Positions 14,128 to 24,293 of a stretch of DNA of 34,058 nucleotides are shown in pieces. This DNA comes from Alphaproteobacteria bacterium (GTDB taxonomy: Bacteria > Myxococcota_A > UBA796 > UBA2385). The position numbers and the translations under genes are program-made. Numbering within the stretch: the first letter of the stretch is position 1; each line of letters begins with the position of its first letter. The notes beneath the pieces are model-generated. The model was not told where the DNA came from. It ran no database searches and saw only the letters and a program-made list of their open reading frames with translations. The DNA lies in NCBI GenBank assembly GCA_020632755.1, contig JACKEY010000028.1, positions 1 through 34,058 on the forward strand, given 5' to 3'.

Positions 14128-17100
14128 ATGAGCACCCTCCTCGCCCTCGCCGGCCTGCTCTCCTCCCCCGTCCTGGCCCAGGACGATCCCTCGGCCGGTC
14201 TGTTCACGGAAGCCCGCCAGCTGCCGCTGGTCAGCCAGGCGGTGACCGTCCGGGTCGACGGCGACGAAGCCACCCTGCACCTGACCCAGGTCTTCGCCAA
14301 CGACGGCGAGCGGCTGGGCCAGGCCGACTATGCCCTGCACCTGCCCGACGGGGCCAGTGTCGAGGGCTTCGGCTTCTGGAACCACGACCGCTACCTGGAA
14401 GCGGCCCTGCAGGAGAAGGACGAGGCCCGCGCCGCCCACACCGAGGCCGCGACCGAGGGCCGCGCGACGGCGATCATGGACCAGGAAGGGGCCATCCACC
14501 GCTTCTCGGTCTTCCCGGTCGAGGCTGGCGCGCTGAAGCAGGTCGAGACCACCATCCGGGTGCCGGTGGAGGTCGAGGGCGGCCGCCGCGAGCTGCGCGT
14601 GCCCGTCGACCACTTCCTGGGCCAGGCCGGCGCGACCAGCACGGTCACCGTCCACCTGGACACACCGCGCCCCCTGGAGAAGGTCGGCATCTCGCTGGCC
14701 GACGGCACCGCGGTGGACCACCGCGTGCTGCGCCAGGAAGGCACCGAGGCCCTGCTGGCCGCCACGTCCCGCCACCCGCTGATCGTGCACTGGCAGGAAG
14801 ACGCGCCGCCGATCGATCTGTCCGTGGCCGCGACCGAGACGCCCGACGGCACCGCCGTGGGGCTGCGGGTCGGCCTGAACCAGGGCGGCGGCAGCGAGCC
14901 GGCATGGAGCCACGTGGTGGTGATCGTCGACGGCAGTCTGTCCATGCAGCACCGCTGGGCCACCGTGGCCGCCGCGGTCGACCGCGCCGAGGCCAGCAGT
15001 GCCCGCCCGGTGATGGTGCGCACGGTGGCCGACGGCCGGGTGTTCACCGGTCTGTTCGACGAAGCCGGCCGCCGCGCTACCTGGGAGGACCTGGACGCGG
15101 TCGTCCGGGCCGAGGAGTGCGGCCCCGCCGTGCGCTGTCTGGTGATCACCGACGCGCAGGTCCCCGAGCTGGCGAGGTTCGAGGCGGCCCCGGCCGAGGT
15201 GCTGGTGCTGCACGATGTGCACGAGGCGGCCCACTTCGCGGCCAGCCTGCCGCCCCGGGCGGCGACCTTCACCCCCGGCGTGGATCCGCAGGCCCGGCTG
15301 AACGCCGCGGTCGACCAGGCGGTGCTGCCCGTGCTGGAGATCGACCGGCTGCTGGTGAACGGTCGCGAGGTCGTGCCGCTGAAGTCCGGGCCCCACCGCG
15401 TCGCCGAGGGCGGCCTGCTGCGCATGCACGGCATGCTGACGGACCAGACGCTGGCCGATCTGCAGGGCTCCGAGCTCATCGTCGAGGGCCGGCTGGACGG
15501 TGCGCCCCTGGTGCGGCCCCTGACGGTGAAGGCCGAGACCGCCGACGGCCGCCTGCGCAAGGCCGCCTACCGCGACCTGCTGGCCAGCTGGATGCGTGCC
15601 TGGAAGGACCAGCCCACCGACGCGCTGCGCACCCGGATCACCGAGGTGAGCCTGCGCGAGGGCATCCCCACCGCGTTCACCAGCCTGCAGGTGGACGATC
15701 CCGAGCTGTCGCTGGTCGCCATCAAGCCCGGCGACCCGACGCTGACCGTGGACGCCGCGCCCGGCGTGACCGACGTGGTCGCCTGGTACCCGTTCGGCGA
15801 CAGCCGGCGGCTGGTCCGCGACACGCACGCCCAGAAGGGCGAGGCGTGGACGGACCGGTTCCTGGTGCCCCGCTACTGGGGGGAGCGCGCCTACCGGGTC
15901 GACATCTTCAGCCGCCACGCCGACGGCACCGTCACCCGCAGCGACGCCTGGTACGTGCTGGACGAGGCCGCCCCCGACGCCCGCATCGCCATGCAGGACG
16001 GCCGGCTGGTCATCGACACCGGCGAGGCCACGCCCGACATCGGCGCGGTCGAGCTGCACGCCGAGGGGGTGGTGCAGCGGCTGGGCCTGGACGCCGGGCC
16101 CGCCGCCGACGCCCACACCTGGTCGGCGGACGCCGCGGCGCTGCCCGAGCGGTTCACGGTCGTGGTCCGCGACCGGGCCGGCAATGTGCTGCGGCTGCCG
16201 GCGACCGTGGCCGAGGGGCGGCTGTCCCTGGAGCCCGGCGCCCGCCCGACGGCCGCCCCCCGGCTGGCGAGCCGCGAGCTGCCCGTGACCCTGGACGGCG
16301 AGGACGTGCAGCTGGACGGCCACCGTGCCGTGGTCCACCTGGCCGACCGCAGCCTGTCCTTCGACCTGCGGGGCCTGGCCCTGCGCAGCGTGCAGCTGAC
16401 CGCCGCGGCCGCCATCCCCGACGGACGCGTGCTGATCGGCACCCGCGGCGGCGACCTGCTGGCGCTGACCTGCGCGACCGACGGCAGCTGCACGGCCGCC
16501 ACGGTGCAGACCGGCGCCGACGAACACCCGGTCAGCGGCATCGTCGCCCTGGACGACGGGCGCGTGCTGGTCGGCGTGCTGGGCCAGGGCCTGCGGCTGC
16601 TGGACGGCGCGCGGCTGGTGGCGGCCCCCTGGCGGGTCGGCAGCCGGTTCGTGACCGATCTGGCCCGGGCCGACGACGGCGACGTGCTGGTGGGCACGGC
16701 CTACAACGGTCTGTGGCGGATCACCGGCGGCAAGGCGCTCAAGACCCGCTTCCCCCACGACCACGTGGACGGACTCACCGCACCCGGCGACCTGCTGGCC
16801 AGCGACCCGGTGCTGGACCTGACCGTGGACAGTGGCTTCGGCCGGTTCTCGCGAGTGGCCCGCGACCGCTACCTGTACGAAGGCCCGGGGCTGAACCACC
16901 GGGACGTGGGCGCCGACGACCTGGTCGACGCGGTCACGGTGGGCGACAGCGTCTACGTGGCCGGCTTCGACAGCGGCCTGTGGCGGCGCGGCCCGGAAGG
17001 CGGGCTGGACCCGGTGCCCCTGGACCTGCACGCCGACGAGAAGCGGGTGAACGCGGTGGCCCTGCACGGCGGCCGGCTGTGGCTGGCCACCGAGGGCGGG

Positions 17101-17757
17101 CTGCTGTCGCTGGATCCCGACCGCCCCGAGACCGGCGTCCGCCGTGAGCTGCCCGGCGCCGCCCACGACCTGGACAGTGGCCGCAACGGCCTGGCCGTGG
17201 CCAGCAGCGAGGGTCTGTTCGTGGTGGCCGGCGGCAGCGCCCGGCGGGTGGATCTGGACGGTCCCCTGGCCCACCCGATGGTCGGCACGGGCAGGTACAT
17301 CAGCGTGGCCTGGCACGGCGGCGATCTGTACGGCGGCACCCTGGACGGACTGGTGCACCTGGGGGCGGTCGACGGCGGGTCCTTCGCAGCCGCGCCGGTC
17401 ACCGTGGCCGACGGCCTGGAGGCCAGCTGGATCACCGCCCTGCACAGCGACGGCGCGAGCCTGTGGATCGGCAGCTACGCCGACGGCCTGTGGCGCCTGG
17501 ACGAGGGCGGGGTCACCCCGGCGATCGCCGGACAGTGGGTGCCCCCCGGCGCCCTGGCCCAGGTGGGCGACACGCTGTGGGTCGGCGGCATCGGCATGCC
17601 CGCGGTGTCGCTGGATCTGTCCACCGGCGCGGTCGAGGCTCTGGCCCTGCCGGTCCGCGACGTGAACGCGGTGACCCCGGACCTGGACGGACGCTTGCTG
17701 TTCGTCACCAGCGACGGCCTGGCCACGGTCGGTCGCAGCGAGGTCGCGAGCCGCTGA
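14128..17757 (+). CDS. Secreted VIT-VWA protein with C-terminal propeller, 1,209 aa
   Basis: A signal peptide (cleavage near VLA-QDD, residue 17) is followed by a VIT domain (about 30-165: VTVRVDGDEATLHLTQVF, ADYALHLPDGASVEGF, EKDEARAAHTEA). A VWA-type region starting at 262 follows, with an intact MIDAS DGSLS (268-272). Residues about 460-720 contain linker and beta-sandwich regions. The C-terminal third (about 740-1205) has repeated blades such as LWIGSYADGLWRLDEG, DGRVLVGVLGQGLRLLDG and DVLVGTAYNGLWRITGG, resembling two-component-regulator-type propellers. The combination suggests a secreted or surface adhesion or scaffold protein. It follows the VWA protein in the same orientation and its stop codon lies in a hairpin shared with the next, convergent gene. 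Confidence 0.9.
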   Translation: MSTLLALAGLLSSPVLAQDDPSAGLFTEARQLPLVSQAVTVRVDGDEATLHLTQVFANDGERLGQADYALHLPDGASVEGFGFWNHDRYLEAALQEKDEARAAHTEAATEGRATAIMDQEGAIHRFSVFPVEAGALKQVETTIRVPVEVEGGRRELRVPVDHFLGQAGATSTVTVHLDTPRPLEKVGISLADGTAVDHRVLRQEGTEALLAATSRHPLIVHWQEDAPPIDLSVAATETPDGTAVGLRVGLNQGGGSEPAWSHVVVIVDGSLSMQHRWATVAAAVDRAEASSARPVMVRTVADGRVFTGLFDEAGRRATWEDLDAVVRAEECGPAVRCLVITDAQVPELARFEAAPAEVLVLHDVHEAAHFAASLPPRAATFTPGVDPQARLNAAVDQAVLPVLEIDRLLVNGREVVPLKSGPHRVAEGGLLRMHGMLTDQTLADLQGSELIVEGRLDGAPLVRPLTVKAETADGRLRKAAYRDLLASWMRAWKDQPTDALRTRITEVSLREGIPTAFTSLQVDDPELSLVAIKPGDPTLTVDAAPGVTDVVAWYPFGDSRRLVRDTHAQKGEAWTDRFLVPRYWGERAYRVDIFSRHADGTVTRSDAWYVLDEAAPDARIAMQDGRLVIDTGEATPDIGAVELHAEGVVQRLGLDAGPAADAHTWSADAAALPERFTVVVRDRAGNVLRLPATVAEGRLSLEPGARPTAAPRLASRELPVTLDGEDVQLDGHRAVVHLADRSLSFDLRGLALRSVQLTAAAAIPDGRVLIGTRGGDLLALTCATDGSCTAATVQTGADEHPVSGIVALDDGRVLVGVLGQGLRLLDGARLVAAPWRVGSRFVTDLARADDGDVLVGTAYNGLWRITGGKALKTRFPHDHVDGLTAPGDLLASDPVLDLTVDSGFGRFSRVARDRYLYEGPGLNHRDVGADDLVDAVTVGDSVYVAGFDSGLWRRGPEGGLDPVPLDLHADEKRVNAVALHGGRLWLATEGGLLSLDPDRPETGVRRELPGAAHDLDSGRNGLAVASSEGLFVVAGGSARRVDLDGPLAHPMVGTGRYISVAWHGGDLYGGTLDGLVHLGAVDGGSFAAAPVTVADGLEASWITALHSDGASLWIGSYADGLWRLDEGGVTPAIAGQWVPPGALAQVGDTLWVGGIGMPAVSLDLSTGAVEALALPVRDVNAVTPDLDGRLLFVTSDGLATVGRSEVASR

Positions 17758-17809
17758 GCCCGCGAAGGATCCGCGGCGGCGGCTCAGCGCCGGCGGCGGC
17801 GGCTCAGCG
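17752..17809. terminator. Convergent junction with inverted and 20-bp direct repeats
   Basis: CGCTGAGCC at 17752-17760 contains the VIT-VWA stop TGA. GGCTCAGCG occurs at 17781-17789 and again at 17801-17809, the latter containing the TPR gene's stop on the minus strand. Either copy can pair with the first arm. The two copies belong to a direct repeat of about 20 bp (17771-17790 and 17791-17810), so the terminator arm seems to have been duplicated. Confidence 0.55.
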
Positions 17810-18586
17810 CCTGCGGCGGAGCAGCTGGACCAGGCCGAACAGCACGAGCCCCCCGCCCGCCCCGAGCGCGATGCGCAGCAGGGGCGGGCCTTGCTCGCGC
17901 AGGGTCAGGCTGCGGAAGCGGCGGGCGTCTTCGGGCGCCATGCCGGCGGCTTCCGCCCGGTCCAGAGCGGCCAGGGCGTCTTCGTAGCGCCCCTGGGCGT
18001 GGGCCAGCCGCCAGGCCAGGAAGGCCGTGCGCTGCGGGTCGGCACCCAGCCGGTCGAGGTCGGCCACGCAGCCTTCCAGCAGCGGGATGTCGGCGGCGGC
18101 GTCGCCGTCTTCGGCCAGGTGGCAGCGCAGGGCGGCGTTCATCGGGTCGTCGGCGTCGGCGTCGCGCGCGGCCAGCAGCAGGGCGCGGGCCTCGCGGCGG
18201 TCGCCGTCGGTGACGGGCAGCTGCAGCGGCACCGCCAGCAGGGCGGCCGCCAGGGCGACCTGGTTCTCGGGGGTCTCGGCGCGGGCGAGCGCCGCCCGGC
18301 AGCGCTCGATGGCGCTGTCGCGCATGCCGGCTTCGAGCAGGACGCCGCAGTGCCGCCGCAGGGGGTGCGGGCTGTCGGGCAGGGCGTCGGCGGCCTGGGC
18401 GAACAGGGTGCCGGCCCGCGACAGCTCGCCGAGCTTCCAGGCGGCGTCGGCCTGTTCGTAGCGCGCGGCGGCGTCGGGGGACGCGGCCTGCAGCTCGGCC
18501 AGGACCGCCTGTTGGAAGGCGTCTTCACGGTCGGCCGCCCCGCTGGCGGGGGCCAGCAGGGCGGTCAGGAGCAGCAGCGGCGTCAC
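17804..18586 (-). CDS. TPR-like exported protein with C-terminal membrane anchor, 260 aa
   Basis: An N-terminal signal peptide (MTPLLLLTALLAPASGA) is followed by alpha-helical repeats typical of TPR proteins: AARYEQADAAWKLGELSRAGTLFAQAADALP, then HCGVLLEAGMRDSAIERCRAALA and WRLAHAQGRYEDALAALDRAEAAG-type pairs. The last 25 residues form a transmembrane segment rich in Gly/Leu ending in RRRR. This signal/globular/TM/basic-tail layout is like MYXO-CTERM or PEP-CTERM sorted proteins, but without their diagnostic motif, so plain C-terminal anchoring is the safer reading. It begins at GTG 18586, 13 nt after the YceI-like gene's stop, and is likely co-transcribed with it. TPRs usually mediate protein-protein contacts. 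Confidence 0.8.
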   Translation of the reverse strand: MTPLLLLTALLAPASGAADREDAFQQAVLAELQAASPDAAARYEQADAAWKLGELSRAGTLFAQAADALPDSPHPLRRHCGVLLEAGMRDSAIERCRAALARAETPENQVALAAALLAVPLQLPVTDGDRREARALLLAARDADADDPMNAALRCHLAEDGDAAADIPLLEGCVADLDRLGADPQRTAFLAWRLAHAQGRYEDALAALDRAEAAGMAPEDARRFRSLTLREQGPPLLRIALGAGGGLVLFGLVQLLRRRR

Positions 18587-18599
18587 GACGGGCGCGCGA

Positions 18600-19232
18600 T
18601 CACTTCAGGACGACGTCCAGCTTGACCAGGACTTCGTTCTTGATGAGGTCTTCGGCCTTGCCGGGGTACATCACGCCCCATTCCTGGCGGTCGATGGTGA
18701 ACTCGGCCGCCAGCTTGGCGCTGCCGTCGGGCATGAACTGGATGTCGGCGGGGAAGGTCAGCTGGTTCTCGACCCCGTGGAAGTCCAGCACGCCGGTGAT
18801 CTTGTGGGTGCCGCCGTCGCCCTGGGCCGGCTCGACGGCCGAGCTCTTGAAGGTCGCGGTGGCGAACTGGGCGACGTCGAAGAAGTCGGCGTCCTTGAGG
18901 TGGCCGGTCAGCTTGTCCGAGTCGGAGAAGACGCTGGCGGTGTCGATCTCGACGTCGATGTCGGACAGGCGGTCGCCGGCGAGCTTCGCGGTGCCGCGGA
19001 AGTCCTTGAAGCCGCCCTTGTGGTCGCGGGTGACCTTGGCGCCGACCCACTCGAGCTTCGAGCTGGCGCCGTCGAAGGACACGGTGCGGGCTTCGGCGGG
19101 GGCGGCGACCGGCGCATCGGCGGGAGCGGCTTCGGTCACGGGGGTGACTTCGGCGGCGGTCTTGTCGTCCAGCTCGCTCTCGCAGGCGGTGAGGGCGAGG
19201 GCGGCGAGCAGGGGGAGGAGGCGACGGGTCAT
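18600..19232 (-). CDS. YceI-family lipoprotein, 210 aa
   Basis: Lipobox L-T-A-C17 after a signal peptide (MTRRLLPLLAALALTAC). A short Ala/Pro/Glu linker leads to a YceI lipocalin-like barrel from about residue 48: VSFDGASSKLEWVGAKVTRDHKGGFKDFRG, then VEIDTASVFSDSDKLTGHLKDADFFDVAQFATATFKS, HKITGVLDFHGVENQLTFP and FTIDRQEWGVMYPG. These are the characteristic strands. The family binds isoprenoid or other long lipids in the periplasm. The start is ATG 19232, with GGAG six bases upstream. A candidate promoter (TTGGAC, 17 nt, TACCTG) lies at 19291-19319. Confidence 0.95.
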   Translation of the reverse strand: MTRRLLPLLAALALTACESELDDKTAAEVTPVTEAAPADAPVAAPAEARTVSFDGASSKLEWVGAKVTRDHKGGFKDFRGTAKLAGDRLSDIDVEIDTASVFSDSDKLTGHLKDADFFDVAQFATATFKSSAVEPAQGDGGTHKITGVLDFHGVENQLTFPADIQFMPDGSAKLAAEFTIDRQEWGVMYPGKAEDLIKNEVLVKLDVVLK

Positions 19233-19290
19233 GCTGGGCTCCGGGCGGGAGGGGAGAGGAGTGCGAAGCACGGCCTCGACAGGCTGCGGA

Positions 19291-19319
19291 CAGGTAACTC
19301 CTGGCGGAGGTCCGTCCAA
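19291..19319 (-). promoter_or_regulatory. Candidate promoter for the YceI-like gene
   Basis: On the minus strand TTGGAC (19319-19314) and TACCTG (19296-19291) are 17 nt apart, a good sigma-70-like arrangement. Transcription would start near 19284, giving a leader of about 50 nt with the GGAG ribosome site. It could also serve the downstream TPR gene. Confidence 0.5.
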
Positions 19320-19390
19320 GTCGGGGCCCCCGGCACAGGGCCGGCGCGCGGTCTCCGAGGAGGAACGGACTCTACCGCCCGGCAGCCTGC

Positions 19391-19705
19391 TCAGGCGGGC
19401 CGATACAGATCCACCTCGACCAGCCGGCCCCCCTTGGTGCCCAGGAAGTGCCGCACGCGGGCGCGGCTGCGGCGGGCCAGGCCCTCGGCCACGAGACTGT
19501 CCAGCACGGCGCGCACGGCGTCGAGCTGGACCTGCTCGTCGGCGAGGGGTGACAGGCCGGGGCCGGCGGGCAGCAGGTCGTCGCGAACGAGCGCGCGCAC
19601 CTGGCGGACGGTGCGGCCGCGCCGCAGCAGGCGATCCGCCAGCCCGCGCGCCTCCAGGCAGGCCAGCACGGTGCGGCGCAGGGCGTCGTCGGGGGGCTGA
19701 TCCAC
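19391..19705 (-). CDS. Small hypothetical protein, 104 aa
   Basis: No family recognised. The protein is helical and basic (ACLEARGLADRLLRRGRTVRQVRALVRDDLL, then VRAVLDSLVAEGLARRSRARVRHFLG) with a final strand GRLVEVDLYRP, a helix-helix-beta pattern that would suit a winged-helix-like fold, though this is only an impression. GTG 19705 is preferred over GTG 19723 because the purine-rich GGAGGAGGAGAG stands directly before it as a ribosome site. It is divergent from the MopE/FG-GAP lipoprotein gene, with about 70 bp between starts, and lies upstream of the YceI gene in the same direction with 158 bp between. Confidence 0.65.
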   Translation of the reverse strand: MDQPPDDALRRTVLACLEARGLADRLLRRGRTVRQVRALVRDDLLPAGPGLSPLADEQVQLDAVRAVLDSLVAEGLARRSRARVRHFLGTKGGRLVEVDLYRPA

Positions 19706-19737
19706 CTCTCCTCCTCCGTCCACTCCTCGGGGAACGC

Positions 19738-19743
19738 TACCTT
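19738..19743 (+). promoter_or_regulatory. Putative -10 hexamer TACCTT before the MopE/FG-GAP gene
   Basis: TACCTT lies 33 bp before ATG 19777 and matches the pattern seen before other genes here. ATAGGCC at 19751-19757 is a second option nearer to the start. No -35 match is obvious. Confidence 0.35.
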
Positions 19744-19776
19744 GTGCAGCATAGGCCCTCTCGCCCCGGTCCCCCC

Positions 19777-22320
<2,544 letters not shown>

Positions 22321-22336
22321 GCGGGCGGCTCCGTGC

Positions 22337-22360
22337 TATGACCACCTCCCCCCTGGAGGT
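22337..22360 (+). promoter_or_regulatory. Putative -10 (TATGAC) and ribosome site deciding the start at 22365
   Basis: TATGAC at 22337-22342 overlaps an ATG that might be mistaken for the start. GGAGGT at 22355-22360 lies ideally before GTG 22365, so the hexamer is more likely the -10 box and the ATG is not used. Confidence 0.45.
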
Positions 22361-22364
22361 GGTC

Positions 22365-22898
22365 GTGTCCGAGACCCAGAGCAAGGCCGGCGAGCTGCAC
22401 ACAGCCCTCGCCACGTGGATCTTCCTCCTCGACGATCAGGGCAACGCCCCTGACGACGAGGGCATCGCCGCCGCCCTGGCCGCCTTCCGCGAGGCCGGCG
22501 AAGGCGCCGACGTCGACGCGCTCGGCAAGGCCCTGGTCGAAGCGGTCGCCAGCAGCCTGCCGGGCGACGACCTGGCCACCGTCACGGGCTGGCTGGGCGA
22601 TCTGTTCGGGGCCGACAAGGTCACGACCGCCTTCGGCGAGGACCGCGCCGAGCGCACGCGCACCGCCCGCCGCGCCCAGTTCGCCACCAACCTGCCGTGG
22701 CTGGCCCGGGTCATCGACCGCTTCCCCGGCGGCAACGTCGGCGCCCACTGGCTGCTGGTCGAGCGCGTCGACGAGCAGGTCACCTGCATGGACCCCTACC
22801 CCTGGGACGACCTGGACGAGGAGTACACCCAGCCGGTCGTCGAGTTCATGGTGAAGTGGGAGCTCGCCGGCTGTGAAGGCGTGCGCTGGAACGGCTGA
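22365..22898 (+). CDS. Hypothetical protein, 177 aa
   Basis: No family recognised. It is acidic, cytoplasmic-looking and largely helical, with segments LATWIFLLDDQGNAPDDEGIAAALAAFREAGEG, GKALVEAVASSLPGDDLATVTGWLGDLFGA and a C-terminal WLLVERVDEQVTCMDPYPWDDLDEEYTQPVVEF. Two cysteines and several Trp near the end suggest a folded domain. The start is GTG 22365, with GGAGGT four bases before; ATG 22338 is a possible but less likely upstream start that would lie within the -10 box. It is convergent with the lipoprotein gene at 22926, and both stops pair in one hairpin. Confidence 0.75.
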   Translation: MSETQSKAGELHTALATWIFLLDDQGNAPDDEGIAAALAAFREAGEGADVDALGKALVEAVASSLPGDDLATVTGWLGDLFGADKVTTAFGEDRAERTRTARRAQFATNLPWLARVIDRFPGGNVGAHWLLVERVDEQVTCMDPYPWDDLDEEYTQPVVEFMVKWELAGCEGVRWNG

Positions 22899-22929
22899 GC
22901 CCCGGCCGCCGAGCGCGGCGGCGCCTCAG
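22895..22929. terminator. Convergent-junction hairpin with both stop codons in the stem
   Basis: CTGAG (22895-22899, includes TGA) pairs with CTCAG (22925-22929, includes the opposite gene's stop), and inside them GCCGCC (22905-22910) pairs with GGCGGC (22917-22922) around a GAGCGC loop. An internal loop separates the two helices. There is no T-run. Confidence 0.45.
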
Positions 22930-23894
22930 ATGTCATCGCAGCAGCAAGCGTCAGGCTCCATCCAATTGGGCTCGCCGTCGCCGTCCCGGTCGTCCATGCA
23001 GTCCTTGACCCCGTTGTCGTCGAGGTCCATGTCCGGCTCGCCGCGGTAGAGCTCGGAGTGCTCGTCGATCACGCCGTCGAGGTCGTTGTCGATGCCGTCG
23101 CAGTCGCCACTCCAGTTGTGGCAGTAGGAGGTGTCCGCGTACCAGCTCGCGTCTTCGGACACGGTGCAGTCCAGCACTCCGAGGGGCAGCTGGATGTCGA
23201 GCGGCAGGTCCACGCCCTCGTGGGACCCCGCGTCGACGGTGGAGCCATCCGGGGTCCGCCATCGCTCCGCGTGGAGCCAGAGCATGCCGGTCCAGTGGCC
23301 GGGTCCGTTGGCCGCGCCGACGGGCCCTGCGACCTCGTCGATGCAGATCCACGCGAGGGCGCGCGGCGCCTCGTAGCGCTGCCCCGCGCCAGCCCCGACG
23401 AACGCCGATGCCTCGACCTCGTAGAGGGGTCTCGCCGCCGGTGTGCCGGTGTACTCGAGCAGCGGAGGGACCACGGCGCTCTCGAGCCACGCCGAGAAGG
23501 CCACCGCCACGTCGCCCTTCGCGAGGGGATCGGTGAAGCGCTCCAGGCCGTACCAGCACCCTGGGGCCTCTTCGATCTCGGCCGCCCTCAGGTACCACTG
23601 CGAGGTGCGCAGTCCGGTCTGGAAGCTGCCGGCGCTGGCGCCCGCCGCGAGGTCCATCACGCGCGGCCGCGGCGTGTACGCCCTGCCATTCGCCATGGCG
23701 CCGGTCTCGAGCGACATGGCCGCACAGCTGCCTGTGGCTCGATGGACGTCCTGCAGCTCGGCAGCGTACTCGTACCAGGAGTCGTAGGGTCGGGCGCAGC
23801 CCCCGAGGGCCGCCACGCAGGCCAGACCCGCCCCCCAGCGGCGGACGGTCTCCGACGGGATCTGACGGTCGCGGCGAGGCAGGGGATCCGACAC
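22926..23894 (-). CDS. Predicted lipoprotein with Asp-rich and CCC tail, 322 aa
   Basis: GTG 23894 is the start: GGAGG-cgca precedes it and TACTGT (-10-like) lies 20 nt upstream. A long basic n-region leads to a hydrophobic core and lipobox L-G-G-C33. The middle 220 residues have no family that I know (YDSWYEYAAELQDVHRATGSCAAM, CWYGLERFTDPLAKGDVAVAFSAWLES, WICIDEVAGP, GHWTGMLWLHAERW). The tail has GDCDGIDNDLDGVIDE, an incomplete MopE-like unit lacking the usual second Cys, then MDLDDNGVKD and DRDGDGEPN calcium-loop-like segments, and ends in DACCCDDI. The DNA is less extreme in G+C than its neighbours. It may be a metal-binding exported protein related in tail architecture to the MopE-type lipoprotein upstream. 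Confidence 0.78.
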   Translation of the reverse strand: MSDPLPRRDRQIPSETVRRWGAGLACVAALGGCARPYDSWYEYAAELQDVHRATGSCAAMSLETGAMANGRAYTPRPRVMDLAAGASAGSFQTGLRTSQWYLRAAEIEEAPGCWYGLERFTDPLAKGDVAVAFSAWLESAVVPPLLEYTGTPAARPLYEVEASAFVGAGAGQRYEAPRALAWICIDEVAGPVGAANGPGHWTGMLWLHAERWRTPDGSTVDAGSHEGVDLPLDIQLPLGVLDCTVSEDASWYADTSYCHNWSGDCDGIDNDLDGVIDEHSELYRGEPDMDLDDNGVKDCMDDRDGDGEPNWMEPDACCCDDI

Positions 23895-23914
23895 TGCGCC
23901 TCCAGGGGAGGCGC

Positions 23915-23920
23915 ACAGTA
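23915..23920 (-). promoter_or_regulatory. Putative -10 hexamer TACTGT for the lipoprotein at 23894
   Basis: On the minus strand TACTGT is followed by 20 nt containing GGAGG and then GTG. It fits the TANNNT pattern but has no visible -35. Confidence 0.35.
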
Positions 23921-24016
23921 CCGCAGCACCTCCCGGCCCGCTCCGCGTGGTCGCGAGGGCAGCTTGGCGACAGAGCCGCCCCCTGTGCGACACTGGGCAC
24001 CGCCCCGGAGCCCCCG

Positions 24017-24208
24017 ATGACCGTCACCGTCGACACCGTGCGCGAGATGCTGGAGGACGACCCCAGCCTGGGCACGCTCAAGAACCAGTTCACCGCCCAG
24101 GAGGTCTTCGACATGCTCGAGGACCGCGAGGACATCGACACCGAAGACGCGCTCTACGAAGCGCTCATGGACGTGATGTACGCAACCCGGCCCCAGGGCG
24201 TGACCTGA
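24017..24208 (+). CDS. Small acidic protein, 63 aa
   Basis: A short, strongly acidic, helical protein (VREMLEDDPSLGTLKNQFTAQEVFDMLEDRED, then EDALYEALMDVM). No family recognised, no signal peptide. GGAG lies six bases before ATG 24017, and a strong terminator-like hairpin follows 24 nt after the stop, which supports a genuine independent gene. Both halves have the LED/D pattern with regular leucines, suggesting a small helical bundle or a protein-binding partner. Its own promoter is uncertain (TTGGCG at 23964, GACACT nearby with a 19-nt spacer). Confidence 0.7.
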   Translation: MTVTVDTVREMLEDDPSLGTLKNQFTAQEVFDMLEDREDIDTEDALYEALMDVMYATRPQGVT

Positions 24209-24232
24209 GCGTCGGACCCGGCTGAGACGACG

Positions 24233-24264
24233 AAGGGCCCGCCGGTGATGCCGGTCGGGCCCTT
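24233..24264. terminator. Bidirectional terminator-like hairpin
   Basis: AAGGGCCCG-CCGG (24233-24245) pairs with CCGG-TCGGGCCCTT (24251-24264) in a 13-bp stem with one bulged T, around a 5-nt TGATG loop. It lies between the stops of convergent genes 24208 (+) and 24294 (-). A/T pairs at the stem base allow short U-runs in either direction. Confidence 0.85.
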
Positions 24265-24293
24265 GTCGGTGTCCGCAGGCGACCTGCAGAAGC

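Noticed and set aside
12939..17147. A 1,402-codon plus-strand open frame across the same region
   Set aside because: Arg/Pro-rich product typical of a shifted frame of G+C-rich DNA; no motifs, and it conflicts with two well-supported genes.
12823..17445. A 1,540-codon open frame antisense to the VWA and VIT-VWA genes
   Set aside because: It mirrors the codon bias of the sense genes and has low-complexity Gly/Ala/Gln/His composition without any domain; the sense frames have signal peptides and MIDAS motifs.
18622..19776. An N-terminal extension of the MopE/FG-GAP lipoprotein, antisense to the YceI-like and 104-aa genes
   Set aside because: The ATG at 19777 begins a clean lipoprotein signal peptide; the upstream part has no such features and lies antisense to the YceI-like and 104-aa genes.
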